Assembly: GCF_000218685.1 (NCBI RefSeq)
Contig: NW_006763300.1
Coordinates: 765,360-829,359, forward strand
From: Serpula lacrymans var. lacrymans S7.9
Taxonomy: Eukaryota > Basidiomycota > Agaricomycetes > Boletales > Serpulaceae
DNA: 64,000 nt
Direction: 5' to 3'
The position numbers were made by a program, and so were the translations under genes. The stretch's first letter is position 1. Each line of letters opens with the position of its first letter. This document shows, one piece after another, positions 33,379-45,797 of the stretch. The notes below the pieces were generated by a model that did not search any database, was not told the origin of the DNA, and saw nothing but the letters and a program-made list of their open reading frames with translations.

Positions 33379-36300
33379 ATGCATCCAGCTGCCACCGACC
33401 TCGCTGTTGGAGTCGGCCTACGTGTTTCTTTCCAAATTCCCCCCCATTCATCCTCCAAAACGGCTTCTGGTGGTGGAAGTGTCGCAAGGCGCCCGGAGAC
33501 TTCAAGCAGGTCTTCGGCAATGGACAACCCTCCAAACGCCAATATACACACCATAGTCAAGGCCCAAATCGTCTTTCTCCTCTCGACCCTTACAGAGGAC
33601 AATTTCGAGAGAAATCAGATAGAAATTCGCTCGGTAAGTGTCCCTTCTGTTAGGCAGCTTTTTCGTCCTAGTAGCGCTCAAATTTTCACCCCTTTACCCA
33701 GCTATCTGAGCAGCACGGCCTTGATACCTACCTCCATTTTATCCGACGTCTTATCGTTCACTCACAGTCTCGACTTGTCTCGTCTGCTCCCCCTTTAGCG
33801 TTCGACACGTCTACTTCCCTGACGTTTCGTCTCCTTGTTCAAGAAACACAGCGTCTCGCTCGTGACCCTTTTCTTGCAGACCGTTTCCGTGACGGGGTCG
33901 ACAAGGGCGAAGGGGACATATTTCGGCACTTTGATCTCGTCCGATTCTCTGATAGAGTGGGCCTGCGTCCTCTCGAACGTCTAGTCCTAGCTTCCTCCAT
34001 CATCTCCTCAGCAAGTCGAAAAGAGTTGGCAGGTCAGGCAGCAACAATTATTCGTCAAGATTTCGAGAACGCAGTTTTATCTCTTTGCCAACATCCGTCT
34101 TTTGACCACGCAGACCTTTCTCCCCAACAAGTTGCAAAACTCATGTTAAATTTATTATCCGACTCCCCTAGTGATTCTCCTACCCTTGACGCAAATCAAC
34201 GTCAGGCCTTGATTGCTGCTGCACAAGCGAAATATGGCCCAGAAATCGTTGCTCCAATTTTACAAAGAATTTTCCCGACTCTCAGGTGAACATTTACGGC
34301 TTATCTTTGTCCTCGTTGCTTACATGCTTTTTTCGTGCAGTTTACCACCTGGCGCCTCTCTTGTGCAGACTTTAATCCAGCTTGGCCCGGACATTACAAG
34401 TGATGCAGACACTATTCGTGCATTGCTCTTGCGGTTTGGGATATCAGATGCTACGCCTCCTCGTGATTCCCAAGTTATAGAGTTGATCACAAGTTTAGCT
34501 CGTCTGGCTGCCGAAGGAACCACCCTATGTGATGTTGGTGCCTTAGTGCGTGCTCTGAGCAGTTTTGTAAGTGCTTTTGTAAAAAGATACATTGCTAGTT
34601 TACTGACAAGTATCTCTTTAGCCTGTGAATCTCAATTGGGCAAACGTCATCAAGGCATTCGATTGGCCAGATCGTCATGGCGTTGATACGGCGACTCTCA
34701 AATTATTAATCGCTATTCTCGTCAATTGCCCTCGCGAGGCTGACCCCCACGCTGTTACCGGGTTCTGGGGAACGTGGTCAAATTCTTTGTACCAGTTAAA
34801 ATTACTCGACGCGCTACTCTCCTTACCTGCGGATACCTTCAGTTTCGTCTCTTTGCCCGGGCGCCGCATCGTTACCGTTGATGATATGGCCAATGCTAGC
34901 CCCACAATAAAATCCTTGGCTGCGAATGTTCAGGGACATACCTGGAATTCCGTGGAACTTTTTGAGGTTTTAGTTCGGCAGTCGTGCTCAGAAAGCATTG
35001 ACATAAAGAATTGCGTGCAAGAAATGTTGGATAAGGCGCTGAAGATTAGTGCTGAACTGGTGCATATGGGACTATTGGAGGTCAAAGTTCGTGTTTTTCA
35101 TTTGATTTTTTGCATGTCATTTGTACTGAGCTATCAAACAGGACCCGAGATGGAGCGAGATACGCATAGAGTGTTCCCAGAAGCTGTTGAATATGTTCCT
35201 TGCTGGCCACCCTAATCATCAACTGGTTTTCATGCGTTTGTGGCAAATTGAGCCATCATATCTTACCGATGCATTCCGCGACTTCTACGAGGAAAGCCCG
35301 CTTAATATTACCAGAATTTTGGACGTGGCGCAAGATTTAAAGGTATGTTCGCCACATGGCTCTTTCTCATGGCACATCCTCATGTTGGTGATGTCAGATT
35401 CTCGAAAATCTACTGGAAGTTCGCCCATTCACGTTCTCGTTGGATGTGGCTGCGTTGGCATCTCGTAGGGAATATTTGAATCTGGATAAATGGTTGCTGG
35501 ATAATGTAAACAACCACGGGGCAGAATTCCTTCACGCAGCTATCCTCTTCCTAGAGATTAAGATGGACGCAGAGAAAGCAGCCCGAGTTTCTGACCCTGC
35601 CACAGAAAGCCGCACCATGTCCCTTAACCCTCAAATTATCGCTGTCTTCCTCCGCTTGCTTAGACATAAGTACGTTCATTTCCCTTAAACATCAGAGGCG
35701 ATTTAACGAAATGTGTCCCCAGTTCGGCCAAGATGTCTCGAGAAGATATTGACTATTGTCTTGATGTCCGCAACACATGCCTGCAGGTGTACCCTCGATT
35801 AATGAGCCTGACCCCAGGCTCTGATGCAGAACCAGGGCTCACTGTGGTCAACTACTCTCCTGAAATCGAGGCCGAGGTGGATGCAATCTACAAGCAGATG
35901 TATGACGAACAGACCACCATCGATGAGGTTGTATCCTTGCTGCAGCGCAGCAAAGCATCGACCGATTCTAGAGACCACGAAATATTTTCATGCATGCTTC
36001 ACTTTCTTTTCGACGAATACAAATTTTTTCAATCGTACTACCCGCCACGCGAGCTTGCTATGACCGGTTACTTATTCGGGTCTTTAATTCAACACCAGCT
36101 CGTGGATTACCTTCCCCTTGGTATCGCTATCCGCTACGTGGTGGATGCATTGAATTGCCCCCCGGAAACCAATCTGTTTAAATTTGGTCTTCAAGCGCTA
36201 TCACGGTTTGAATCACGTTTGTCTGAATGGCAGCCCCTGTGCCAGGCGCTCCTTAGGATCCCCCACCTTATGGAGGCTCGTCCTGATCTCACGGCCGTCA

Positions 36301-39300
36301 TACACCGTGCTATCGTTGCTGGTGGTGACGAGTCCCTTAGCAGTGCTGACATGCGCGGAATCACTGCAGGTTTAACTGCGGATCCCGCGCCTGTCTTCAC
36401 AGCCATTCAACCAGACACACTCGAAGGTGAAATTATCGCCCCTCCGGAAGAGCTTTCCGATAAAATATTATTCATCGTAAACAATCTGGCGCCGAGCAAC
36501 TTTGATTCCAAGCTTGCTGAAATGCAAGAGCATTTTGATGATGCATTTTCTCGGTGGTTTGCGAACTATCTCGTCGATCAGCGGGTCAGCACGGAGCCGA
36601 ACAATCATCAGCTATACCTGCGATTCTTGGATGCACTGGATAAGCAGCCATTGGCCAAGCTAATCCTCCAGGAAACCTTTATTAAATCGGCTGCTCTGCT
36701 GAATAGTGAAAAGACAGCCCAAAACAGCTCGGAGCGTGCCACTCTGAAGAACGTTGGCGCATGGCTTGGCAGCATCACTCTCGCTCGCGACAAACCAATT
36801 ATGCACAAAAATCTGTCTTTCAAAGACCTCCTCGTAGAAGGCTATGACAACGGTCGGCTCATCGTCTCCATCCCCTTCGTCTGCAAAACTCTCGAGCCAT
36901 GTGCCAGGTCGAAAGTCTTCAAACCTCCCAACCCTTGGTTGATGGCTGTGATCAGTTTATTAGCGGAACTTTACCATTACGCCGACCTGAAGCTCAACCT
37001 GAAATTCGAGATCGAAGTACTTTGCAAAGGCCTTGACATCGATCTCGATGCCGTAGAAGCCACAACTGTGTTGCGAAACAGGCCTTCAGCAGATTCTCTG
37101 GCTGGTCCGCCGTTGCCAGAATATGTGGCTGACATCGATTCCATTCCTATGGGTGGTTACGATCCAGCTCAGGTGCACGGTGATCCCCAGGTTCTTGGTC
37201 TTGGACCAACTAGCCCGGCAGAATCACAGCGAGCGATAAGCGCTCATATAGAGGCCATCCTAGCAACCCTTGTGCACCATGTTGTTATCAATCCTCAGTT
37301 TCCATCCTTGCAGTCCAACCATAGTTTCAAGCGGGCAATACAACTTGCTGTCCACCATGCTGTCCGAGAGGTAAGATTCGGGCTCCTTTACTTTGGTTAA
37401 TCCACATTACTAATAATGGTTTAACAACACAAGATTATTATGCCTGTGGTGGAGCGATCAGTGACGATTGCAGGAATCTCAACTCGTGAGCTTGTTGCTA
37501 AGGACTTTGCTACAGAAGCAAGCGAGGAGAAGTTGCGCAAAGCTGCTCATTTGATGGCTCAAAAGCTGGCTGGTAGTCTTGCGTTGGTCACGTGCAAAGA
37601 GCCTCTCAAAAGCAACCTCGGGACTCATATACGTTCATTCCTGGCTGAGCATGGCTTCAATGAGGTTGGTCTCCAAGCTCTCAGTCGATATATTCTGCTT
37701 ATTGTCCTTATAGCAAATAGTACCAGAACACGTGATAGTTATTTTGGTGCAGGATAATCTAGATATTGCCTGCTCTGCGATAGAAAAGGCAGCGATGGAG
37801 CGCGCTATCTCTGATGTGGATGAGGGATTCGCGGCGTCGTACGATGTTCGTCGGCGTCATCACGAGGTCAGCGGTGTGGGTAACAAAGTCATGATTACTG
37901 GTGTGCTCAATGAAACGTTGCAGACTCGAAATCCGTCAGTGTTTTGGGATCCTGCAGCTCCTCCATCTAGCTTCTCGGGAAATCTTCCAGAACCGTTGCG
38001 CATCAAGTCTACTGGTCTGCAACCTCATCAAGCAGCAGTGTATGAGGACTTTGGTGAGCATTCTCAAGGGATTTCAACGTAACATTGCTGATGTCCTCTA
38101 GCTCTCGACTCAAAACGCCGCGTTGTAACCAGTCGACCTAGTTCTACGGTCTCTTATCGCAACGAACAAATGGGCGCGCTTTACTCAGCATCTCCGGCCC
38201 CGGATCACACTTTACACAATCCACCAGCTATGAACCATCAGGACGCCATGGAACGCTTCAGCGTGAGTCGCCCCACAAAGCGAAGTATAACTTATACTTA
38301 TACTTCAATAGGTGTTGTTGAGAGATATGGAGGCCGTTGTTATGCAAGTACCAGTACAATCATTGGCCTCATTGCCGCCAAACCATGATATTCGCCATAT
38401 GGTGCGGCAAATATTGTATCTCGCCTCGGAATCCCTCGACAGGCAGCGCACACCTCTCCTCATGTCCCAGAAGATTGTGCAGTTACTGTACAAGAGTTCA
38501 TCTCAGCTTGGCAGAGAGATCTATGTCACCTTACTTGACCAGCTTTGCCATTCGTTTGAAGATGTTGCTAAAGAAGCCATCACGTGGTTGTTGTATGCTG
38601 AGGATGATGTGGGTATTTTCGTCTTGAGATTAGGATAATGCTAACGATTAGTTGTACATAGCGCAAACTTAATGTTCCCGTCACAGTGGCTCTACTTCGC
38701 AGCGGTCTTGTCAATATGTCCTTGCAAGATCAGCAACTGGCCACGAATATGTTCAAAGAGCCTCGCCCGACTTTACTCACTTTTGCAGCAAATCTTATTC
38801 GGGAATGTCTATCCAGTGAACCGCCTGTCGCTTCACAGAGCCAGTTTGCGTACTCTCTAGAAATACTCAATCAGCTTTCACAGGCCGGCAAAGTTAACGA
38901 AGAGTTTGTTTTCTTTAACTTCTGGTACCTTCATTTGCCTAACTATGTTCACAGGGTAACTGTGCTTCTGCAAGACTTGCGGGGTGTTCGGAGGCCCAGC
39001 ACTTCTGTTCCTACGAGTGCCCTTCCGATCCGTCAATCTTCAGTAAAACCGGAAACGGAGCAACTCCGAGAAAAGCTGTTCATATGGTTCCAGCAATGGG
39101 TCGCCATCTTCCAGAGGTCTCATTCCCCGGAGAAGGCTTTCGTTCCTTTCATTACCCAACTTACAAAGCAGGGCATCCTCAAAGTCGAAGATGTCTCCTC
39201 TTTCTTCTTCCGCGTCTGCGCAGAGTCTAGCGTCAACAGCTATATTAAATGTGCATCAACGGGAGAGTACGAATATGCGTTCCAAGCCCTGGATGCGATG

Positions 39301-40791
39301 TCGAGGCTGATCGTCTACATCATCAAATACCACGGAGATGCCTCGGGCATAAACAACGATCAAGCCAAGGTTCACTACTTAACGAAAATACTTTCAATTT
39401 TTGTGCTTGTTCTTGCCAATATGCACGAGGAGCAAGGAGCGGTCTTCCAACAGAAACCATTCTTCAGGTTCTTTTCCAGCCTTATCAATGACTTGCATTC
39501 AATCGAAGCGCATCTGGGAACAGCTTACTTCCAGTTGTTGATTGCAATCAGGTATATCTCGAACCGCTTCAAACTAATGATCATTTTGCTAACTCCCATG
39601 ATAGCGACACTTTTAGCTCACTGCAACCGACGTATTTCCCTGGGTTCTCCTTTTCTTGGATGTGCTTGATTTCTCACCGATTATTCATGCCTAAGTTACT
39701 TCTATCAGAGAACCGCGAGGTATGGATATTTACAACCATTCATTTATTCTACTCAATCGCTTTTGTAGGGATGGTCGGCATTCCATAAGCTTTTATTGTC
39801 GCTGTTCAAGTTCCTATCGCCTTTCCTTAAGGAGGCAGACCTTCAGGTGCCTTCCCGGGACTTGTACCGTGGTTCTTTACGCCTCCTTCTCGTGCTTCTT
39901 CACGACTTCCCCGAGTTCCTTAGTGAATACTACTTCACTCTTTGCGATGTTATTCCGCCCCGCTGCATTCAGCTCCGGAATATCATACTTAGTGCATTCC
40001 CTCCTGCCATCATTCTTCCCGACCCCCACTTGCGAAACATCAAATTCGACTCCATTCCTGAGATGGGACCCATACCACCCATTCTGTCCGATTTTGCTTC
40101 GGGTTTGAAAAATGGCGATTTGCGCAACTACCTCGATCAGTATCTCCTGAACCGTGGAACACCTTCATTCCTACCTTCGCTGAAAGAGCGTCTGCGGTTA
40201 CCTGGTGGAGTGGAAGGTTCTTCCGAGTCCTACAACTTGTCGTTGATCAATTCGCTTGTGATGTACATCGGTGTATCTTCAGTTGCGCAAGCTAAAGCGA
40301 GGAGTGGCTCTTCCCTCTTCGTCGCGAGTGACCCCGGTGTTATCGCTTTACAGTATCTTGTTACTAATCTAGACGTTGAAGGTGAGCATTTACCGTGGTC
40401 TCCATATACTAATAGCTGACATTGTGCAGGGCAACATCATATCCTCAGTTCCATGGTTCTGCATCTTCGTTACCCCAATGCGCACACCCACTGGTTCAGC
40501 TCTTTGCTTCTCCATCTTTTCGTGGAAGTTAAGGATGAGCGCTTCAAAGAAGTCATGACTAGAGTTCTTTTGGAGCGTTTCATTGTTCATCGCCCTCACC
40601 CTTGGGGTGCATTAGTCACTTTCATCGAGCTGCTTCGTAACCCGAAGTACGAGTTCTGGCACAAAGAATTCATTCGCGTTGCGCCCGAGGTCACGTTGCT
40701 GCTAGAAAGCGTAAATAGTTCTCTCTAGTATTTTTTTAAAAAATTTCTCATTTTTTCTCTGTAGGTTGCGAGATCCATTTACCAACCGTAG
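33379..40791 (+). CDS. NOT1: CCR4-NOT complex scaffold subunit NOT1
   Basis: NOT1 is the scaffold on which deadenylases and NOT2/3/5 assemble for mRNA decay and transcriptional control. Many exons give about 2,100-2,200 residues. Early conserved sequence is AQIVFLLSTLTEDNFERNQ and LSEQHGLDTYLHFIRRLI. HEAT/MIF4G-type helices follow, with LPLGIAIRYVVDALNCPPE and LKLNLKFEIEVLCKGLDID in the CAF1-binding region. The CAF40/NOT9-binding DUF3819 region holds RSVTIAGISTRELVAKDF and IEKAAMERAISDVDEGF. The C-terminal Not1 domain includes LLVLLHDFPEFLSEYYFTLC and NPKYEFWHKEFIRVAPEV. The final exon (ending SVARSIYQP) starts after a 55-bp intron. The start at 33379 gives a serine-rich leader; an in-frame ATG at 33520 (MDNPPNANIHTIV) is a plausible alternative. 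Confidence 0.95.
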
Positions 40792-41025
40792 ATTCGCATT
40801 GTTATTGTCACTGCTATCTGTCGCAATTATCTTCTTCTTTCTACCTTGGGTTTTTTTCACCTGCACTGTATTGTAACAATATTCCACCCCATTCAAGTGT
40901 TGAAAAAGGTGTACAACGCGAACTTTGATGATATCAAGCTTCTGTAACGTTTGTCTATAAAAAGCTTTAAAAAAAGTCGTTTACACTACAGTACTTATGT
41001 ACAACATCTTAGGTATCCATGTTAA

Positions 41026-44000
41026 TTAACCCATGACATATGCTCGTTCCAAACCAATGAGTTCGAATTCTGTGCCGTTGAATGGGACCATGCCCATACA
41101 CTGAAGGAACAGAAAGTACATCAACATCGACGATTGATAACCGGCTGAGAATTTCAAATTACTAACCCTGCGCCTTGAACACCTGCTGCTCCAGTTTGGT
41201 CTGCAGTCTTGTCTGCGACTATCCAATCAGGTACGGCAATTCCAGTGCGTATTGGCAAAATACGAGCTGCTCTTTCCAGACCTTCATGGTCGGTAGACAT
41301 CAAGAATAGGGTGGTTCCAGATATGTGCGATGGATGCGGCTGTGTAAATAGAATACCTCCAAAACAAAATATCAGCATGGTTTCTCATCGTAGCTTGCAG
41401 TTACCTACCAGAAGAGGCTTTGTTAAATGTCTTATGACCGGTTAACACCCAGGAGTCAGAACTGAATTTGAAGCTACAGCCCACGGTTTCAATATACTTC
41501 TTCACAAAAGGAGATTGTGCACCGCCAACAACAACAATGTTGCCGCGCCCCAAACGTCCATCCTCGTATCTTTCCACTGCTTCGGAGCTGCAGATAATTT
41601 CAGCTGAGAGCTTGTGAAATTTCATTACATCATGTGCAATCCGTAAGGCTACCGAGAGTTCTGTCGAAGCTTGTTTAACGGGCACGATGATGATGATGTG
41701 ACCTGCAGTATTCAATAATGCCTGCAGGCGACCAAAGTGCTGAAGGCGACCAGGATCGGTATCGGTGATCTAAGTTAAACCCAAAAGCAGCACAGATTAA
41801 CATAACACTGCGCAGCGAGGTATTCATGAAAAGTACCTTCCACGAGTTTGAGGAGTAATGAAACCAGATTTTATCACTCAGGGTACGCGGGACCGTTAAT
41901 AAACCCCCATTAACGTGAACCTCGGTGATATGGTTATCAGTCAGGGAAACCGACATAAGCTCTATATTAGAAGCTTCCAGTTGCACAGCGCCCTCGACTA
42001 CAGTCACACGTAACCTGGCCATTCTAGAGGAATGACAACGTATGAGGAAAATAAATTTTGGGGTAAAAGACAGTTACTTACCGGCCAGGAACTTGTAGGC
42101 CAAGTATTTGCCATCCATGCAGGGAGCCACTTTCGGCTGGAATGGCAACGGTGAGGGTGAATGATTGCATATGCCGAAGATACTGCGATGTTTTGGATGC
42201 GGCAGACTCTAAGAAATCTCGGACTTGGTCGTTTTTGAAGATAGAAGGATACCAGTGTGGTTGGCCTGCGTCCTCGCGGTACCTAATGTATGGGAGACGC
42301 GTCTTTGGCTATTACCCCGTCAAGACAATGCGGGGTACATACGTTACATTGGCTGACGGCTTCCATGTTTTTAACACGCTCACTGCTTCTCGCGTGTGCC
42401 AAGTCGGAACGTTATCGTCATTTCCACTAAAGAAAGCAATCTATGATAATAAGGTCAACGGCTATTTGACGCAAAGCAGTTACTTGCCCGTGTATCGCCA
42501 AAACTGGCGTGTCCACAAGGTTTGACAAGAAGAGGTCATTATCATCAGGGGTAAGTGATGACTCGAGGATAGAACGCAACGAGGGATCGATATAATGTGC
42601 AGATCTACGATCATTGAGCTGCGCCGTCCTTTCTTGATACACGCAAAAAGATAGCCCACCTCGACATAGTCAGCGGCACATACGCTTGCGATTTGATATA
42701 CCCAGCAGCAGGCACAACTACTCGAAAACGTCAGCGATATTTTAGGGAGATGGAAGATAAGGCAACATACCTCCCAATACTCTATCGGGATAACGAGAAG
42801 CGAGGAACCACGCCCCTTGTCCGCCATTCGAGTGGCCGATGAGCACCACTTTCATGTTATTTGGTATAGTCCAGTCTTTCAACCCCTCGTTGCTTGAAAG
42901 GATATGGTGCAATGCATTTATCGTCGCCCACGCGTCCTGTGCACTTGGACCATGCCAATCAAGGCCCTATAGATGTTCAACGCGGTACATCAAAAACCGG
43001 ATTTGTGCCGAGGATGCTTAAATTTACCCAAGAAGTGCGGCCAGTGGGCATAATAATCCAACTATGACCTTGGCGGGGCAAGGAGTCCGGCCAGAAAGTG
43101 TGTTCAAAGATATCAACACCCGCGCCATCTATTCGGATAGTAAGAACAAGTAGTATACTACAAAGAGGGTGCACGCACGAAGAGCCAGTATTGGAGCGCG
43201 TGCACTTCCGGAATCTAGATTTGGTTGCTTAGGGGGAAGAGCCAAGAACGCAGTAGGCATGGATTCCACAAAGAAGTACGTCGCTTTGATAGCCTCATAA
43301 TGAGTTGGCGTCCATTGCACATGGTGTTTGATAGGTAAGGTGAGCGAAATCACAAAGGACGTTGATTCCGAGACGACGGTGAGATCAATTGGGAGTTCCG
43401 TGAGCTTCGTATTTTTCGTCTGGGATATGTGAATGGGAATTATGCCAGTTTGCGTGGGCGCTATATGAGCGACTTGTATCAAGCTAAGTACAATATCTTG
43501 CTCGAGTTGTTTATCTTGGTGCTGCCTCAAAGTGGCCGAGGTAACAGCCCACCAGCCGTCGATGCTACGCAGTCCAACACCGATAGCATCACCGAATGCC
43601 ATTCCGTCTACAAAGTCGCATACAACGTCTTGCATTGGTTCCCGAACGATCGAAGAGATGGCAGGCTCGATTTCGACATGGAAGTTGATGCTGAGAATTG
43701 GAATCTTGCTATTATATGCTGTTGGGTCTCCGAATAGTCTTATCTGGGAAACAATAATTAAAACCAGAGTCTGATGGAGTTTAAAAAAAATAGAATAAGA
43801 CCAACCTCGTAATCTCCACTAATGTATACGTCGTAATCTGTTGGGCTGGTTGTTGATGGCGGGAATGGCAAGGTCACAGTTTGAAGAGGAGATCGCTCCA
43901 ACGCATATATGTTCCCAGAATACCACTCTGGAATTATCTTGGGTGAATCGTCATCACGGTCCTTTGCGCTGGGCACGATCGCGAAGTACGAGCCTTGTAA

Positions 44001-44579
44001 GAGCTCTACACGCAAACGAGGAGGAGCGAGTGATACTTCACGACGAGATGGAGGGAACACGGTGATCGTTGTCCGCAACACGCTGTGATGTTGTAAACCT
44101 GCCCATCCTTCTGTTGCGCGGATGCTTTCCCATCTGCAGTCTCATAAGCACTTTGACAGGTTGCAATAATTCGATGAATAACACCTGATACGAGGGTAGG
44201 AAACCTTGATATTTCCATAGTTATCTGAGTTATATTTACTCCACGAAACGTTTCCTCCGTCAGCGTAGGAAGACGGCCAGGTTCTGTTGAAATCTATAGT
44301 CCTGGACACTGACCGGTGCTTTATAGGATCTGAAAAGTGACATATTCAAAACCTAATCTTACAATCTAGTGGAAAAGAGGGAGACAAAAAGTGTTGCTCT
44401 CTGGCTTGGATAGGAAAAGGTCCAAGCACCTGAATAATGTATATGTTTAGGGTGATTAGAAATTGATAAATAAGACCAGTCGAGTAACTCACATCCCACG
44501 ACGTCGACACATCAGCTCTCCATTGTGCATTAGGAGCGATATGCCCCTCATCAGTGCTGACATGAGTGAGCCTCGACAT
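41026..44579 (-). CDS. Prolyl-oligopeptidase/S9-like alpha/beta hydrolase, multi-domain
   Basis: This large hydrolase starts at the ATG at 44579 (MSRLTHVSTDEGHIAPNAQW) and has an N-terminal beta-rich region (DYDVYISGDYEIRLFGDP). The catalytic domain contains APILALHGAGVDIFEHTFW and the nucleophile elbow VVLIGHSNGGQGAWFLASRY, serine within GHSNGG. The acid region is LAIHGGNDDNVPTWHT and the histidine is within GQPHWYPSIFKN, so the Ser-Asp-His triad looks complete. A C-terminal beta-sandwich-like region follows (VEGAVQLEASNIELMSVSLT) with a late segment GVQGAG and end YVMG. There is no clear signal peptide. Similar multi-domain proteins are annotated in mushrooms as S9 peptidases without proven substrate. 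One intron (42427-42487) is of GC-AG type. The gene converges on NOT1 with a 234-bp gap. Confidence 0.82.
42427..42487 (-). other. GC-AG intron in the S9-like hydrolase gene
   Basis: On the minus strand the exon ends ATACACGG and the intron starts GCAAGTAACTG and ends CTTTAG. Joining gives IHG-GNDDNVP, restoring the catalytic acid region. The nearest GT donor (three bases downstream, GTAACT) would lead straight into a stop (TGG AAA TGA). Confidence 0.8.
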
Positions 44580-44736
44580 GGCAGAAATATCTGGAACAAT
44601 ATCGTTGAACGGTCGTGGTTGTATGCGCACACAAAAACGTCCCGTGTCTTCTCGAGATAAGATATCTTCCGGTCACGTGGTCTATTTACATTTCAAGCGC
44701 ACTGCCGCCCAAAACTGTTCAAAAACGTACTCCATC
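44580..44736. promoter_or_regulatory. Shared divergent promoter of the S9-like hydrolase and TMA7
   Basis: These 157 bp separate the two start codons. It contains GGTCACGTGG (about 44671), an E-box/CACGTG core of the kind bound by bHLH factors. Function is inferred from position. Confidence 0.5.
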
Positions 44737-45149
44737 ATGTCGTCGAGGCAAGGCGGTAAGTTGAAACCATTAAAGGTTCGGTCTGCGTTACCTTGCGGAT
44801 TGGTTCTCTATTGCTCAAAATGGTTCTAGGCACCAAAGAAAGATAAGAAGGACGAAGATGAGGAGGACAAGGCTTTTAAAGACAAAAAGAAGGCAGATGA
44901 AGCTGCAGTAAAGGCAGCGAGGGATAAAGGTGTGTGTGCGCCCTTAGATACTATCGTTAACAGGTATCGTAATCTGATCCTCGACGTCTAGCTCTGAAGG
45001 GTAAGTAGCAAGATCTGAATGCATTTTTGGATGAGATCTCACAGACAAATAGGTGGCGCTCCTGGAGGAGGTATCAAGAAGTGAGTCTCAGACCACCTTT
45101 GATGTGTTACACATCTCTCAATATTCTTTCTAGGTCTGGAAAGAAGTAG
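44737..45149 (+). CDS. TMA7: Translation machinery-associated protein 7 (TMA7)
   Basis: TMA7 is a small, highly basic ribosome-associated protein of unclear mechanism. Five exons give MSSRQGGKLKPLK-APKKDKKDEDEEDKAF...DKA-LKG-GAPGGGIKK-SGKK, about 63 residues, matching the family from end to end including the GGGIKKSGKK tail. Exon 1 ends at AAG before donor GTTCGG. A perfect GTAAGT sits inside exon 1 at 44756 but would produce an early stop. The third exon is a 9-nt microexon (44992-45000), and the last exon is 15 nt. The transcript therefore needs precise splicing for a very short protein. Confidence 0.9.
44992..45000 (+). other. 9-nt microexon of TMA7
   Basis: CTCTGAAGG is bounded by GTCTAG upstream and GTAAGT downstream. 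It restores GAT AAA G|CT CTG AAG G|GT GGC, encoding the conserved ALKGG. Skipping it would keep frame but remove three residues. Confidence 0.75.
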
Positions 45150-45797
45150 ATACTGTCAATATTCAGATTGTTCTGGCGTAGCGTGTTTCATCTTTGAGCG
45201 CTTCCATTGAATGAACATTTACTTGATTGTCAGACGCTCTGTCTGTGAAGATCGTTACTACATTCAGACCGCTACTTATCTCCAGCGATGAAACAAGCAA
45301 GGTGGAATCAATGGAATGTTCTGACACAATAGCGCTTGGGAAACAACTTGAGCCGCGGGCGGTCAGCGTACCACGGAAGGCAGTGTGGCCGTAAGTCTTG
45401 ACAGAACACATGGCAATGTGGCAGAAATGCTGTGCACCTATTGCCCGTGAAAAAAGACCGTTTGCGGGCTTTTGGCTGCATTTTCTGGGTGTACCAGTGC
45501 TGTGATGAGTTTTTCAGGATGTAGTCTAAGTGAGAAGACGTGCCAGAAGATCTAGATATAAAAGAAAGGTACAGATATGATATTGCAGTAGAAAACGAGG
45601 CAAAAAAAAGGACACGAAAGCGGAGGATTTGGGCATAAATTGGAGGATATTTGGCAGGGTCCGCGAGAACGGTCTTACTATAAGCTCTGTGTGTTTTAAC
45701 GTCTTGTGCCCTCGCTGTTGTCGACGACGAGGACGGTGTCTGAGAGCGTAGCCATTGTTGAGACTGCATCGCGGCGTTGTTGTTTGTACCAAACAGG
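45150..45797. other. Intergenic, TMA7 3' side and striatin promoter
   Basis: Open minus-strand frames here (to 45868) overlap the start of striatin and have no recognisable domain, so no gene is called. The region should contain the striatin promoter. Confidence 0.5.
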
